The notes beneath the pieces were generated by a model. It was not told the origin of the DNA and searched no databases. It was given only the letters and a program-made list of their open reading frames with translations. Below, piece by piece: positions 26,122-37,486 of a stretch of DNA of 64,000 nucleotides (within the stretch, counting starts at the first letter, position 1; each line of letters opens with the position of its first letter). The position numbers and the translations under genes are program-made. The DNA is taken from NCBI RefSeq assembly GCF_036226745.1, contig NZ_CP109013.1, positions 6,448,001-6,512,000 on the forward strand, read 5' to 3'. The stretch comes from Streptomyces sp. NBC_00683 (lineage in GTDB: Bacteria > Actinomycetota > Actinomycetes > Streptomycetales > Streptomycetaceae).

Positions 26122-26550
26122 ATGTCCGGCCTGCCCGCCGCCCGCCGTACCGTACTGAAGGGCGCCGCTCTCGCCGGTGCCGCCGGGCTGGGAGTGGCCG
26201 CCTGCTCGACCGACTCGAAGCTCGGCCACGCACAGACGCCGACGCCCACCGCGCCCGTCGACCTCGGCGCCGCCGACGAGGTCCCGGTCGGCGGGGCGAA
26301 GCTCTACCGGGAGCAGCGGCTCGTCGTGAGCTGCCCGGCGAAGGGCCAGTACAAGGCGTTCAGCGCGCAGTGCACCCACGCGGGCTGCCTCCTGGACAAG
26401 GTCGAGGGCAACGAGGGTAACTGCCCGTGCCACGGCAGCCGGTTCGACATGACGACCGGCAAGGCGCTGCACGGCCCGGCCACCGTGCCGCTGCCCGCAG
26501 TCCCGGTGAAGGTCGAGGGCGGAAAGCTGGTCGCGGGCCCCGAGGCCTGA
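26122..26550 (+). CDS. Tat-exported Rieske [2Fe-2S] lipoprotein
   Basis: 142 residues. The N-terminus RRTVLKGAALAGAAGLGVAACS has the twin Arg of a Tat signal and a lipobox (VAAC), so the folded protein is exported and lipid-anchored outside the membrane. The mature domain has both Rieske cluster motifs, CTHAGC and CPCHGSRFD (Cys-His pairs). It is too small to be a bc1-complex subunit and stands between uvrA and uvrC. It is probably an electron carrier for an unknown extracytoplasmic reaction. ATG 26122 follows GTGGAG. Confidence 0.88.
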   Translation: MSGLPAARRTVLKGAALAGAAGLGVAACSTDSKLGHAQTPTPTAPVDLGAADEVPVGGAKLYREQRLVVSCPAKGQYKAFSAQCTHAGCLLDKVEGNEGNCPCHGSRFDMTTGKALHGPATVPLPAVPVKVEGGKLVAGPEA

Positions 26551-26651
26551 CCGCGAGCGGCGGACCGCCCCCGGACCTCCGCCGGGCGCACCCTGGACGG
26601 CTCCCGGTCCCCGCGCTCGCCGGAGGGCGGATCCCCTGCGAGAATGCCGCG

Positions 26652-26674
26652 CTGTCACCGCCCGCAAGTAGGGT
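26652..26674 (+). promoter_or_regulatory. Degenerate damage-type promoter of uvrC
   Basis: CTGTCACCG, 8 bases, TAGGGT, then 7 bases to the uvrC ATG. Spacing and the -10 match the uvrB and ogt promoters, but the -35 agrees at only 6 of 9 positions. Possible weaker or constitutive variant. Confidence 0.45.
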
Positions 26675-26681
26675 GTGAGAC

Positions 26682-28811
26682 ATGGCAGACCCCTCCAGCT
26701 ACCGCCCCAAGCCGGGACAGATCCCCGACTCCCCGGGGGTCTACAAATTCCGCGACGAGCACCGCCGGGTGATCTACGTCGGGAAGGCCAAGAACCTGCG
26801 CCAGCGCCTGGCGAACTACTTCCAGGACCTGGCCGGCCTCCACCCGCGCACGCGCACGATGGTCACCACGGCCGCCTCCGTTGAATGGACGGTAGTCTCC
26901 ACCGAGGTCGAGGCGCTCCAGCTGGAGTACTCCTGGATCAAGGAGTACGACCCCCGGTTCAACGTCAAGTACCGCGACGACAAGAGCTATCCCTACCTCG
27001 CGGTCACGCTCAACGAGGAGTTCCCGCGCGTGCAGGTCATGCGCGGCGCCAAGAAGAAGGGCGTGCGCTACTTCGGTCCGTACGGTCACGCCTGGGCGAT
27101 CCGGGAGACGGTCGACCTCATGCTCCGGGTCTTCCCCGTGCGCACCTGCTCCGCAGGGGTGTTCAAGAACGCCGCCAGGACCGGCCGCCCCTGCCTCCTC
27201 GGCTACATCGGCAAGTGCTCGGCCCCGTGCGTCGGCAGGGTCAGCCCCGACGAACACCGCGAACTGGCCGAGGACTTCTGCGACTTCATGGCCGGACGGA
27301 CGGGTACGTACATCCGCCGCCTGGAGAAGGACATGATGCAGGCGGCCGAGGAGATGGAGTACGAGAGGGCTGCCCGGCTGCGCGACGACGCCGAGGCGCT
27401 CAAGCGGGCCATGGAGAAGAGCGCCGTCGTCCTCGCCGACGCCACCGACGCCGACCTGATCGCGGTGGCCGAGGACGAGCTCGAGGCCGCCGTCCAGATC
27501 TTCCACGTCCGCGGCGGAAGGGTGCGCGGCCAGCGCGGCTGGGTCACCGACAAGGTCGAGGCCGTCGACACGGCGGGCCTGGTCGAGCACGCGCTCCAGC
27601 AGCTGTACGGGGAGGAGACGGGCGACTCCGTCCCCAAGGAGGTCCTCGTCCCGGCGCTCCCCGAGGACCCGGAAGCCGTCTCCCAGTGGCTCGCGGACCG
27701 CCGGGGCTCCCAGGTCAGCCTGCGCATCCCGCAGCGGGGCGACAAGAAGGACCTGATGGTCACGGTCCAGCGCAACGCCCAGCAGGCCCTGGGGCTGCAC
27801 AAGACCAAACGCGCCTCCGACCTCACGACCCGCTCCCGGGCCCTGGAGGAGATCGCCGAGGCTCTCGGCCTGGACACGGCACCGCTGCGGGTCGAGTGCT
27901 TCGACATCTCGCATCTGCAGGGTGACGACGTGGTCGCCTCCATGGTGGTCTTCGAGGACGGACTCGCACGCAAGAGCGAGTACCGCCGTTTCCAGATCAA
28001 GGGCTTCGAGGGCCAGGACGACGTCCGGTCGATGCACGAGGTCATCGGACGCCGCTTCAAGCGCTACCTCCAGGAGAAGGAGCGCACGGGGGAGTGGGAG
28101 GAGACCCCGGCCGCGACGGGCCCCGTACCGGCACCCGGGTCACCCGCGTCCGTGGGGCCCGCACCCGGGTCACCTGCGCCCGCGGGCGCCGCCGGGGGTG
28201 TACCCACCGCCCTGGCCGATGCCCCCGCCGTGCCCGGTGAAGAGCCCGGTGAAGAGCCCCGTGAGGAGCCCCGCGAGGACGACGGCCGTCCCAAGCGGTT
28301 CGCCTACCCGCCGCAGCTCGTCGTCGTCGACGGCGGGCAGCCCCAGGTCGCCGCGGCCAAGCGTGCCCTGGACGAGCTGGGCATCGACGACATCGCGGTC
28401 TGCGGCCTCGCCAAGCGCCTCGAAGAGGTCTGGCTGCCCGATGACGACGACCCGGTGGTCCTGCCTCGGTCCAGCGAAGGCCTCTACCTCCTCCAGCGCA
28501 TCCGCGACGAGGCCCACCGCTTCGCGATCACCTATCAGCGCGCCAAGCGGGCCAAGCGCATCCGCAGCAGCCCGCTGGACGACGTCGCCGGTCTCGGTGA
28601 GACCCGCAAGCAGGCGCTGATCAAGCATTTCGGCTCCGTCAAGAAGCTGAGGCAGGCGACAATCGACGAGATCTGCGAGGTTCCGGGGATAGGCCGCAGG
28701 ACAGCGGAATCAGTGGCCGCGGCCCTCGCCACGGCAGCCCCGGCCGCGCCCGCCGTGAACACGGCCACAGGAGAGATCATGGAAGAGGACGACGGGGGCA
28801 GCACGTCATGA
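26682..28811 (+). CDS. uvrC: Excinuclease ABC subunit C
   Basis: 709 residues. UvrC makes the 3' and 5' incisions in nucleotide excision repair. Domains: N-terminal GIY-YIG nuclease (PGVYKFRDE...[14 protein letters not shown]), a Cys-rich motif (C-SAPCVG), a UVR domain near 220-245, an RNase H-like nuclease ([28 protein letters not shown]), and C-terminal helix-hairpin-helix motifs ([32 protein letters not shown]). A Pro/Ala/Gly/Glu-rich insert of ~65 residues (about 470-536) splits the RNase H-like domain. The stop overlaps rapZ (ATGA), heading a four-gene operon. Confidence 0.97.
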   Translation: MADPSSYRPKPGQIPDSPGVYKFRDEHRRVIYVGKAKNLRQRLANYFQDLAGLHPRTRTMVTTAASVEWTVVSTEVEALQLEYSWIKEYDPRFNVKYRDDKSYPYLAVTLNEEFPRVQVMRGAKKKGVRYFGPYGHAWAIRETVDLMLRVFPVRTCSAGVFKNAARTGRPCLLGYIGKCSAPCVGRVSPDEHRELAEDFCDFMAGRTGTYIRRLEKDMMQAAEEMEYERAARLRDDAEALKRAMEKSAVVLADATDADLIAVAEDELEAAVQIFHVRGGRVRGQRGWVTDKVEAVDTAGLVEHALQQLYGEETGDSVPKEVLVPALPEDPEAVSQWLADRRGSQVSLRIPQRGDKKDLMVTVQRNAQQALGLHKTKRASDLTTRSRALEEIAEALGLDTAPLRVECFDISHLQGDDVVASMVVFEDGLARKSEYRRFQIKGFEGQDDVRSMHEVIGRRFKRYLQEKERTGEWEETPAATGPVPAPGSPASVGPAPGSPAPAGAAGGVPTALADAPAVPGEEPGEEPREEPREDDGRPKRFAYPPQLVVVDGGQPQVAAAKRALDELGIDDIAVCGLAKRLEEVWLPDDDDPVVLPRSSEGLYLLQRIRDEAHRFAITYQRAKRAKRIRSSPLDDVAGLGETRKQALIKHFGSVKKLRQATIDEICEVPGIGRRTAESVAAALATAAPAAPAVNTATGEIMEEDDGGSTS
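28126..28190 (+). repeat. Imperfect tandem repeat in the uvrC insert
   Basis: GCACCCGGGTCACC occurs at 28131-28144 and again about 30 bases later within a Pro/Gly/Ser/Ala-coding stretch; a GAAGAGCCC/GAGGAGCCC repeat follows near 28240. The insert seems to have grown by local duplication without breaking the frame. Confidence 0.5.
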
Positions 28812-29767
28812 CCGAGCACGCGCATGAACGCCAGAACGACCGAGCAGACGGAGCAGCAGACGTGAGTACGGGAAGCACCAAGGAGAAGGCCGAGGCCGCC
28901 GTGCCGGCCATCCCCGAGCTGGTGATCATCTCGGGTATGTCGGGCGCCGGGCGCAGCACCGCCGCCAAGTGTCTGGAGGACCTCGGCTGGTTCGTCGTCG
29001 ACAACCTCCCGCCCGAGCTGATCCCCACGATGGTGGAGCTCGGGGCCCGGTCGCAGGGCAACGTCGCCCGTATCGCCGTCGTCGTCGACGTACGGGGCCG
29101 CCGCTTCTTCGACAACCTCCGCCAGTCCCTCGCGGACCTGGAGGCCAAGCACGTCACCCGGCGGATCGTCTTCCTGGAGTCCTCCGACGACGCACTCGTG
29201 CGCCGGTTCGAGTCGGTCCGCCGTCCGCACCCCCTCCAGGGCGACGGCCGGATCGTCGACGGCATCGCCGCCGAGCGGGATCTGCTGCGCGAGCTGCGGG
29301 GCGACGCCGACCTGGTGATCGACACCTCCAGCCTCAACGTGCACGAGCTGCGGGCCAAGATGGACGCCCAGTTCGCCGGCGACGAGGAGCCGGAGCTGCG
29401 GGCCACGGTGATGTCGTTCGGCTTCAAGTACGGCCTGCCCGTCGACGCCGACCTCGTCGTCGACTGCCGCTTCCTGCCGAACCCGCACTGGGTCCCCGAG
29501 CTGCGTCCCTTCACCGGGCTCAACGAGGAGGTCTCCGACTACGTCTTCGACCAGCCCGGCGCCAAGGAGTTCCTCAACCAGTACACGGAGCTGCTCCAGC
29601 TGATCGCCGCGGGCTACCGCCGCGAGGGCAAGCGCTATGTGACCATCGCCGTCGGCTGTACGGGCGGCAAGCACCGTTCCGTGGCCATGTCGGAGAAGCT
29701 GGCGGCCCGGCTGGCCACGGAGGGTATCGAGACCGTGCTCGTACACCGGGACATGGGGCGCGAGTGA
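28808..29767 (+). CDS. rapZ: RapZ-family nucleotide-binding protein
   Basis: 319 residues. In enterobacteria RapZ adapts RNase E to small RNAs controlling glucosamine-6-phosphate synthase. In actinobacteria its role is less defined, but the gene is always near yvcK and whiA. Seen: Walker A-like [20 protein letters not shown], the [10 protein letters not shown] region, and C-terminal [11 protein letters not shown]. The first ~35 residues are a charged, poorly conserved extension; starts further in are possible, but ATG 28808 overlaps the uvrC stop. Stop overlaps yvcK (GTGA). Confidence 0.93.
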   Translation: MTEHAHERQNDRADGAADVSTGSTKEKAEAAVPAIPELVIISGMSGAGRSTAAKCLEDLGWFVVDNLPPELIPTMVELGARSQGNVARIAVVVDVRGRRFFDNLRQSLADLEAKHVTRRIVFLESSDDALVRRFESVRRPHPLQGDGRIVDGIAAERDLLRELRGDADLVIDTSSLNVHELRAKMDAQFAGDEEPELRATVMSFGFKYGLPVDADLVVDCRFLPNPHWVPELRPFTGLNEEVSDYVFDQPGAKEFLNQYTELLQLIAAGYRREGKRYVTIAVGCTGGKHRSVAMSEKLAARLATEGIETVLVHRDMGRE

Positions 29768-30798
29768 CCAGTCGCAATCTGCGCCTGCGCAGGCTGAGCA
29801 GAGCCACCTCCGCGCTCTCCGGCCGCAAGCGGGGCGCGCAGCCCAAGGTCGTCGCCCTCGGCGGCGGTATGGGTCTGTCGGCGTCGCTCACGGCGCTGCG
29901 CCGGATCACCGGTGATCTCACGGCCGTCGTCACCGTCGCAGACGACGGGGGCTCCAGTGGCCGGCTCCGCGAGGAGCTGGGCGTCCTGCCGCCCGGTGAC
30001 CTGCGCAAGGCGCTGGCCGCGCTGTGCGGGGACGACGAATGGGGCCAGACCTGGGCCCAGGTCATCCAGCACCGCTTCGAGTCCAAGGGCGACCTGCACG
30101 AGCACGCGGTGGGCAACCTGCTGATCGTCGCCCTCTGGGAACAGCTGGGCGACCACGTGCAGGCGCTCGACCTGGTCGGCAAGCTGCTCGGCGCGCACGG
30201 CAGGGTGCTGCCCATGTCCGCCGTACCCCTGGAGCTCCAGGCGCTCGTACGGGGTCACGACCCGGAGCGTCCCGAGGACATAGTGACCGTGCGGGGACAG
30301 GCCACCGTGGCGCTCACCCCCGGTGAGGTGCAGTCCGTCCACGTGGTGCCCGCCGACCCGCCGGCGGTCCCGGAAGCGGTAGCGGCCGTCCTCGACGCGG
30401 ACTGGGTGGTCCTCGGCCCGGGGTCGTGGTTCTCCTCCGTGATCCCGCACCTGCTGGTGCCCGAACTGCTCGACGCGCTGGTCTCCACGAAGGCCCGAAA
30501 GGTCCTCTCGCTGAACCTCGCACCGCAACCCGGTGAAACAGAAGGCTTCTCACCGCAGCGTCATTTGGAGGTTTTGGGACGACACGCCCCTAAACTCGCC
30601 TTGGACGTGGTGCTGGCCGACGAGGCTGCCGTGCCCGACCGTGAGTCCCTCGCCGACGCCGCCAAGCGGCTCGGAGCCGCGGTCGAGCTGGCCCCGGTGG
30701 CCTCGCCCGACGGTGTTCCGATTCACGATCCGGAGCTGTTGGCTGCCGCGTACGACCGTATTTTTCGGATGCATGGAAGGATCGGCCCATGGCGATGA
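29764..30798 (+). CDS. yvcK: Gluconeogenesis factor YvcK/CofD-like
   Basis: 344 residues, GTG 29764 inside the rapZ stop. YvcK/CuvA proteins bind UDP-sugars and affect carbon metabolism, cell shape and wall synthesis in Gram-positives. Conserved blocks: [55 protein letters not shown], and [16 protein letters not shown]. The fold is related to CofD (2-phospholactate transferase), but the genomic position beside whiA is diagnostic of YvcK. It overlaps whiA by ten bases. Confidence 0.93.
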   Translation: MTSRNLRLRRLSRATSALSGRKRGAQPKVVALGGGMGLSASLTALRRITGDLTAVVTVADDGGSSGRLREELGVLPPGDLRKALAALCGDDEWGQTWAQVIQHRFESKGDLHEHAVGNLLIVALWEQLGDHVQALDLVGKLLGAHGRVLPMSAVPLELQALVRGHDPERPEDIVTVRGQATVALTPGEVQSVHVVPADPPAVPEAVAAVLDADWVVLGPGSWFSSVIPHLLVPELLDALVSTKARKVLSLNLAPQPGETEGFSPQRHLEVLGRHAPKLALDVVLADEAAVPDRESLADAAKRLGAAVELAPVASPDGVPIHDPELLAAAYDRIFRMHGRIGPWR

Positions 30799-31778
30799 CG
30801 CCAGCGGTGAAGGACGAAATCTCTCGGCTTCCCGTGACCCGGACCTGCTGCAGAAAAGCAGAGGTCTCGGCGATTCTTCGATTCGCGGGCGGGCTGCACC
30901 TGGTGAGCGGCCGGATTGTGATCGAGGCCGAGCTCGACACCGCGATGGCGGCGCGCCGGCTGAAGCGGGACATCCTGGAGATCTTCGGGCACAGCTCGGA
31001 GCTGATCGTGATGGCTCCCGGCGGACTGCGCCGGGGCTCCCGCTATGTCGTACGCGTCGTGGCGGGCGGCGATCAGCTGGCCCGCCAGACCGGGCTGGTG
31101 GACGGCCGAGGCCGGCCGATCCGCGGACTGCCCCCGCAGGTCGTCTCGGGGGCCACCTGCGATGCCGAGGCCGCCTGGCGCGGGGCCTTCCTGGCCCACG
31201 GTTCGCTCACCGAGCCCGGCCGCTCCTCCTCGCTGGAGGTGACCTGCCCCGGCCCGGAGGCCGCCCTCGCCCTGGTCGGCGCCGCCCGCAGGCTCTCGAT
31301 CGCGGCCAAGGCCCGTGAGGTCCGCGGGGTGGACCGCGTCGTCGTCCGGGACGGTGACGCCATCGGCGCGCTGCTGACCCGCCTCGGCGCCCATGAGTCG
31401 GTGCTGGCCTGGGAGGAGCGCCGGATGCGGCGCGAGGTCCGCGCCACAGCCAACCGGCTCGCCAACTTCGACGACGCCAACCTCCGCCGCTCCGCCCGGG
31501 CCGCGGTGGCCGCAGGTGCCCGTGTGGGGCGTGCGCTGGAGATCCTGGGCGAGGAGGTCCCGGAGCACCTCGCGGCGGCCGGACGGCTGCGCATGGAGCA
31601 CAAGCAGGCCTCCCTGGAGGAGCTGGGTGCCCTCGCCGACCCGCCGCTGACCAAGGACGCGGTCGCGGGCCGGATCCGGCGGCTGCTGGCGATGGCGGAC
31701 AAGCGGGCCCAGGACCTCGGTATCCCGGGCACGGAATCCACCCTCAGTGAGGAGCTGGCCGACGGTCTCGTCGGCTGA
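30789..31778 (+). CDS. whiA: Sporulation regulator WhiA
   Basis: 329 residues. WhiA is a DNA-binding protein with an N-terminal degenerate LAGLIDADG homing-endonuclease-like domain ([20 protein letters not shown]) and a C-terminal helix-turn-helix ([27 protein letters not shown]). In Streptomyces it acts with WhiB to start sporulation septation and is widely conserved as a cell-division regulator in Gram-positives. The start lies ten bases inside yvcK, so the uvrC-rapZ-yvcK-whiA set is one transcript. Internal promoters are likely but not identified here. Confidence 0.96.
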   Translation: MAMTPAVKDEISRLPVTRTCCRKAEVSAILRFAGGLHLVSGRIVIEAELDTAMAARRLKRDILEIFGHSSELIVMAPGGLRRGSRYVVRVVAGGDQLARQTGLVDGRGRPIRGLPPQVVSGATCDAEAAWRGAFLAHGSLTEPGRSSSLEVTCPGPEAALALVGAARRLSIAAKAREVRGVDRVVVRDGDAIGALLTRLGAHESVLAWEERRMRREVRATANRLANFDDANLRRSARAAVAAGARVGRALEILGEEVPEHLAAAGRLRMEHKQASLEELGALADPPLTKDAVAGRIRRLLAMADKRAQDLGIPGTESTLSEELADGLVG

Positions 31779-31793
31779 GCGTCCGCACACCTT

Positions 31794-31830
31794 CCGTCGC
31801 CGGCGCACCTCCCGAGGGCGTCGGCGACGG
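31794..31830. terminator. Hairpin after whiA
   Basis: 9-bp stem (31794-31802 with 31822-31830) with a 19-base loop that can pair further, 15 bases after the whiA stop. Probable end of the uvrC-whiA operon. Confidence 0.5.
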
Positions 31831-31988
31831 CATTGCCGGGACAGCCCTCACGCGACCCGCATGCATGCCCGGTACACGCTTTTTGTGCCGCAACGATGCC
31901 CTATTGACATGGCCATGGACCATCACGAACCTGTCCTCTGTCCGCCCACCGGGCGGACGGAAGTGACAGACAACTGCATGGGGGGCTC

Positions 31989-34922
31989 ATGAGACGCAGA
32001 GCGCGAGCGATCCTCGCCGCGGCTTCATTGCTGATGGCCGGACTGGCGGTACCCGTTGCCCAGGCGGACCAGGGGAGGGGCGGCGGTGAGGACGGTCTGG
32101 GTGTCTGGCACGCGGAGGTCTCCGCGGCTCAGCTGCCGCTGCTGGCCGAGGCGGGCACCGACAGTCACGAGCTGAGTGAGCGGGTGCCCGACCGGGGCTC
32201 GGCCACCGTCGAGCTCTACCTCACCGACCGGCAGGCCGATGACCTGCGCGGCAAGGGCGTCGAGGTCACCGAGCACACGCTCTCCGCCAAGGCCTCGAAG
32301 CGGGTCGCGGCGGCCGGCGACGGCGTCTTCCGCCCGTACAGCGGCGAGAACGGCCTGCAGAAGGAGATCCTCGCGACCGCACAGGCCAACCCCGGCCTCA
32401 CCAAGGTCGTCAGCATCGGCAGGACCGTCCGTGGCCAGGACATCCTGGCCCTGAAGCTCACCAAGGGCGCCAAGAAGGCCAAGGACGGCTCCAGGCCCGC
32501 CACGCTGTACATGTCCAACCAGCACGCCCGGGAGTGGATCACCCCGGAGATGACCCGCCGGCTGATGCACCACTACCTCGACGGGTACGGCAAGGACCCG
32601 CGGATCACGAGGATCGTCGACACCACCGAACTGTGGTTCGTGCTCTCCGCCAACCCCGACGGCTACGACTACACGTTCACCGGCGAACGGGACTGGCGCA
32701 AGAACCTCCGCGACAACAACGGCGACGGCTCCATCACCCCCGGTGACGGCGTCGACCTCAACCGCAACTTCCGCTACAAGTGGGGCTACGACAACGAGGG
32801 TTCGTCGCCGGACCCGGGCGACGAGACCTTCCGCGGCACCGCGCCCGCCTCCGAGCCGGAGACCAGGGCGCTGGACGCCTTCCAGAAGCGCATCGGCTTC
32901 CAGTACGGGATCAACTACCACTCCGCCGCACAGCTGTTGCTGTACGGAGTGGGCTGGCAGGTCGCCACGGACACCCCCGACGACATCGTCTACAAGGCAC
33001 TCGCCGGAACGCCCGAGAAGTCCGCCGTCCCGGGATACCGCCCACAGGTCTCCTCCGAGCTGTACGTCACCAACGGCGAGGCCGACGGACACGCGGCCAA
33101 CGTCAACAGGATGATGATGTTCACGCCGGAGATGTCGACGTGCGCGACCGCCTCCCGGGTCGACCCCGACGACGCGTGGGAACCGGCCGACTGCGGCTCG
33201 GTCTTCCGCTTCCCGGACGACGAGAAGCTGATCCAGCAGGAGTTCGCCAAGAACGTCCCGTTCGCGCTCGCGGTCGCCGAGTCCGCCGCGCACCCCGACC
33301 GGCCGGTCTCCCCGGTCGGCATCGAAGCGCCCGACTTCACCCCTGACGCCTTCACCACCTCCTACGCCCGCGGCGGCGACCAGGAAGTGGCGGTGACCGC
33401 CCGCAAGTCCGTCCGCGACAAGCGCCTCAACTACCGCATCGACGGCGGCCGTACGCACACCGAGCGGCTCAAGGCCTGGGAGGGCGGCGAGACCTACGGC
33501 GGCGAGGACAACCTCCACTTCGACCAGTACCGCGCCGAGGTCGAGGACGCCGACGAGGGCGACACCGTCACGGTCTGGTTCACCGGCCGCACGACAGCCG
33601 GCAAGCGCACCTCCAGCACCCCCTTCACCTACACCGTCGCCGACCGGCCGCGCGGCGACACCCTGGTGATCGCCGAGGAGGGCGCCCCCGCCCGGCACAC
33701 CGCCGCGTACACCGGGGCGCTCGCGGCCAACGGCCACGGAGCGGCCGTCTGGGACGTCGCCGCGAACGGCGCCCCGCACGCCCTCGGGGTGCTCAGCCAC
33801 TTCCGCACCGTCCTCTGGTACACCGGCGACCGGCGCCCGGCCGCCGCGACCATGCTCGCGGTCCGCTCCTACGTCAACGAGGGCGGCAAGCTGATCAACG
33901 CCGGCGAGCAGGCGGGCGGGACCGTCACCGGCGCCGGAGGCACCGACGACTTCTCGCAGTACTACCTCGGCGCGTACAACAGGGTCGGGCTGAAGTCACC
34001 GCCCTCCTTCGCGGGCTCCGGACGGCTGTCCGGGGCGACGGGAACGCTCGGCGACGTCCCGGACAACGCACTGGAGGCGGCGGGCGCGTACACCGTCACC
34101 TCCGACACGCTGGACCCGGAGGAGTTCCCGCAGTTCCGCAGCGCCGCGGCGGGTGACTACCCGGGGGTCCGCACACCCTTCGAGCCGTACGGGGGCTCCT
34201 GGTTCGCCGCCGCCACCCACCAGGACGACTCCTACAAGAGGCTCTCCCGCACCGTCGACCTGACGGGCACCACCGCGGCGGACGACCCGGGTCTGCGGTT
34301 CCAGCTCAGCTACGACACCGAGGAGGGGTACGACAATGTCGTCATCGAGGCCCGCACCGTGGGCCAGGACGACTGGACGACCCTGCCCGACGCCAACGGC
34401 GGCACCGACACCGGCCTGCCCACGGACTGCGAGGAGGGCTACTACGCCCAGCTCCACCCCTTCCTCACCCACTACCTGACCGTCGGCGGCGACGCCTGCA
34501 CCGGAACCGGGACCACCGGCAGCTGGAACCGGTTCACGGGCAGCTCCAACGGCTGGCAGGAGGTCTCCGTGGACCTCGGCGCGTACGCGGGCGAGCAGGT
34601 CGAGCTCTCGGTCTCCTACGTCACCGACCCGGGCTCGGGCGGCATCGGGGTCTTCGTGGACGACACCGAGCTCGTCGTCGGCGGGACGCCCCGGGACACC
34701 GAGGGCTTCGAGACCGCCCTCGGCCCCTGGAGCACTCCCGGGGCACCGGCCGGCAGCCCGCAGAACACGGCCGACTGGACCCGTTCCGGACCGCTGTTCC
34801 ATTCGCAGGCCGCCGTCACGACCCGTGACACCGTGCTGCTCGGCTTCGGCCTGGAACACGTGGCCGGTGCGGCCGAGCGGAAGCAGCTGATCGGAAAGGC
34901 GCTGAGAAGTCTGGGGCGTTGA
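31989..34922 (+). CDS. Secreted M14 zinc carboxypeptidase
   Basis: 977 residues, exported (signal peptide: ILAAASLLMAGLAVPVAQA). Residues ~100-430 are the M14 domain: NQHAREWITPEM (zinc HxxE), SANPDGYDYTFTGERDWRKN, and GINYHSAAQLLLY (third zinc His). The C-terminal half contains beta-rich regions. One (QLSYDTEEGYDNVVIEAR, then the FVDDTELVVGG block) resembles immune-inhibitor-A/M6-associated domains. ATG 31989 follows GGGGGG. A GTCCGCCC-N3-GGGCGGAC hairpin (31940-31958) lies in the leader. It probably degrades peptides for nutrition. Confidence 0.92.
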   Translation: MRRRARAILAAASLLMAGLAVPVAQADQGRGGGEDGLGVWHAEVSAAQLPLLAEAGTDSHELSERVPDRGSATVELYLTDRQADDLRGKGVEVTEHTLSAKASKRVAAAGDGVFRPYSGENGLQKEILATAQANPGLTKVVSIGRTVRGQDILALKLTKGAKKAKDGSRPATLYMSNQHAREWITPEMTRRLMHHYLDGYGKDPRITRIVDTTELWFVLSANPDGYDYTFTGERDWRKNLRDNNGDGSITPGDGVDLNRNFRYKWGYDNEGSSPDPGDETFRGTAPASEPETRALDAFQKRIGFQYGINYHSAAQLLLYGVGWQVATDTPDDIVYKALAGTPEKSAVPGYRPQVSSELYVTNGEADGHAANVNRMMMFTPEMSTCATASRVDPDDAWEPADCGSVFRFPDDEKLIQQEFAKNVPFALAVAESAAHPDRPVSPVGIEAPDFTPDAFTTSYARGGDQEVAVTARKSVRDKRLNYRIDGGRTHTERLKAWEGGETYGGEDNLHFDQYRAEVEDADEGDTVTVWFTGRTTAGKRTSSTPFTYTVADRPRGDTLVIAEEGAPARHTAAYTGALAANGHGAAVWDVAANGAPHALGVLSHFRTVLWYTGDRRPAAATMLAVRSYVNEGGKLINAGEQAGGTVTGAGGTDDFSQYYLGAYNRVGLKSPPSFAGSGRLSGATGTLGDVPDNALEAAGAYTVTSDTLDPEEFPQFRSAAAGDYPGVRTPFEPYGGSWFAAATHQDDSYKRLSRTVDLTGTTAADDPGLRFQLSYDTEEGYDNVVIEARTVGQDDWTTLPDANGGTDTGLPTDCEEGYYAQLHPFLTHYLTVGGDACTGTGTTGSWNRFTGSSNGWQEVSVDLGAYAGEQVELSVSYVTDPGSGGIGVFVDDTELVVGGTPRDTEGFETALGPWSTPGAPAGSPQNTADWTRSGPLFHSQAAVTTRDTVLLGFGLEHVAGAAERKQLIGKALRSLGR

Positions 34923-34935
34923 CGCTCCGTAACCG

Positions 34936-34969
34936 TCGCACGGGTGGGGCCGGCGCCCCGCCCGTGCGA
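34936..34969. terminator. Carboxypeptidase gene terminator
   Basis: Long stem of about 15 bp (TCGCACGGG with CCCGTGCGA outermost) with one mismatch and a CGGC loop, 14 bases after the stop. It isolates the gap promoter from upstream transcription. Confidence 0.75.
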
Positions 34970-34988
34970 TTGCGGCAGTACCGGAGGT

Positions 34989-35072
34989 CCGTATTCCTAC
35001 TCGGGAGTACGGGCCTCGCTGTCCGTTCCGCGCCTACTCGATGTCACTACCGGGCCCTCGGAGAGGTAGGGT
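34989..35072 (+). promoter_or_regulatory. gap promoter region with palindrome
   Basis: An inverted repeat (CCGTA at 34989-34993 with TACGG at 35008-35012, inner TCC/GGA pairs) precedes a good -10, TAGGGT, at 35067-35072. No consensus -35 is obvious. The palindrome may be an operator for the glycolytic genes. Confidence 0.35.
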
Positions 35073-35130
35073 CGGAGGCGGTCGGGGACATCCCATACAA
35101 CTCGCCGGCGTCGAAAACCGGCGTACCTAA

Positions 35131-36156
<1,026 letters not shown>

Positions 36157-36187
36157 TCCTCGGATCGGCAGGCATCTCGATGTGAGT

Positions 36188-36229
36188 AAGGGGCTCGGGC
36201 GGCGCAACGTGGCGCCGTCCGAGCCCCTT
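36188..36229. terminator. Strong hairpin between gap and pgk
   Basis: Outer stem AAGGGGCTCGG (36188-36198) pairs perfectly with CCGAGCCCCTT (36219-36229); the interior GGCGC/GCGCC also pairs. It sits in the 112-base gap between gap and pgk and probably gives excess gap mRNA over pgk-tpiA. Confidence 0.75.
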
Positions 36230-36268
36230 GCGTGCTCATCCGTCCTTCCAAGGAGTACCGCGAACAAG

Positions 36269-37480
36269 ATGAAGACGATCGACGAACTTCTCGCCGAAGG
36301 GGTCGCCGGCAAGCGGGTATTCGTCCGCGCCGACCTCAACGTGCCGCTCGACGGCACCACGATCACCGACGACGGCCGCATCCGCGCCGTCCAGCCGACG
36401 GTCGCCAGGCTCGCCGAAGCCGGCGCGCGGGTCGTCGTCGCCTCGCACCTCGGCCGCCCCAAGGGCGCCCCGGACCCGGCGTTCTCGCTGGCTCCCGCCG
36501 CCGCGCGCCTCGGTGAGCTGCTCGGTGCCGAGGTCGCCTTCGCGACCGACACCGTCGGCGAGTCCGCCCGCGCCACGGTCGCCGCTCTCACCGACGGCCA
36601 GGTCGCCGTCATCGAGAACCTCCGCTTCAACGCCGGCGAGACGTCGAAGGACGACGCCGAGCGCGGCGCCTTCGCCGATCAGCTCGCCGAGCTCGCCGAC
36701 GTGTACGTGGGCGACGGCTTCGGTGCCGTCCACCGCAAGCACGCCTCGGTCTTCGACCTTCCGGCCCGGCTCCCGCACGCGGCCGGCGGCCTGATCGCCA
36801 CCGAGGTCGGCGTCCTCAAGAAGCTCACCGAGGACGTCACGCGCCCCTACGCCGTGGTCCTCGGCGGCTCCAAGGTCTCCGACAAGCTCGGCGTGATCGA
36901 CCACCTGCTGGAGAAGGCCGACCGCATCCTCATCGGCGGCGGCATGGCCTACACCTTCCTCAAGGCCCAGGGCCACGAGGTCGGCAGCTCCCTCCTCCAG
37001 GAGGACCAGATCCCGGCGGTGCTCGGCTACCTCAAGCGCGCCGAGGAGAAGGGCGTGGAGTTCGTGCTCCCCGTCGACGTCGTCGTCTCCGCGCAGTTCC
37101 CGGACCTCAAGGCCAAGACCCCGGGCAATCCCACCACCGTCGCCGCCGACGCCATTCCGGCCGGCGTGATGGGCCTGGACAACGGCCCGGAGACCAACAA
37201 GCTCTACGCCTCGAAGCTCGCCGACGCGGCCACCGTCTTCTGGAACGGCCCGATGGGCGTCTTCGAGCACCCCGACTACGCCGAGGGCACCAGGGCGGTC
37301 GCCCAGGCCCTCGTCGACTCCTCGGCCTTCAGCGTCGTCGGCGGCGGGGACTCCGCAGCCGCCGTCCGCATCCTGGGCTTCGACGAGAACGCATTCGGCC
37401 ATATCTCGACCGGTGGCGGCGCCAGCCTCGAATACCTCGAGGGCAAGACGCTTCCCGGCCTCGCCGCACTGGAGGACTGA
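36269..37480 (+). CDS. pgk: Phosphoglycerate kinase
   Basis: 403 residues. Makes ATP from 1,3-bisphosphoglycerate. Signatures: [48 protein letters not shown], and the C-terminal nucleotide site [11 protein letters not shown] with [17 protein letters not shown] 36269 fits family length; AAGGAG lies 13 bases upstream, rather far. It is followed six bases later by tpiA, so the two are co-transcribed. Confidence 0.97.
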   Translation: MKTIDELLAEGVAGKRVFVRADLNVPLDGTTITDDGRIRAVQPTVARLAEAGARVVVASHLGRPKGAPDPAFSLAPAAARLGELLGAEVAFATDTVGESARATVAALTDGQVAVIENLRFNAGETSKDDAERGAFADQLAELADVYVGDGFGAVHRKHASVFDLPARLPHAAGGLIATEVGVLKKLTEDVTRPYAVVLGGSKVSDKLGVIDHLLEKADRILIGGGMAYTFLKAQGHEVGSSLLQEDQIPAVLGYLKRAEEKGVEFVLPVDVVVSAQFPDLKAKTPGNPTTVAADAIPAGVMGLDNGPETNKLYASKLADAATVFWNGPMGVFEHPDYAEGTRAVAQALVDSSAFSVVGGGDSAAAVRILGFDENAFGHISTGGGASLEYLEGKTLPGLAALED

Positions 37481-37486
37481 CCCTTA

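Noticed and set aside
22802..26233. 1143-codon minus-strand frame across uvrA
   Set aside because: Shadow of uvrA caused by strong third-position GC bias; no recognisable domain.
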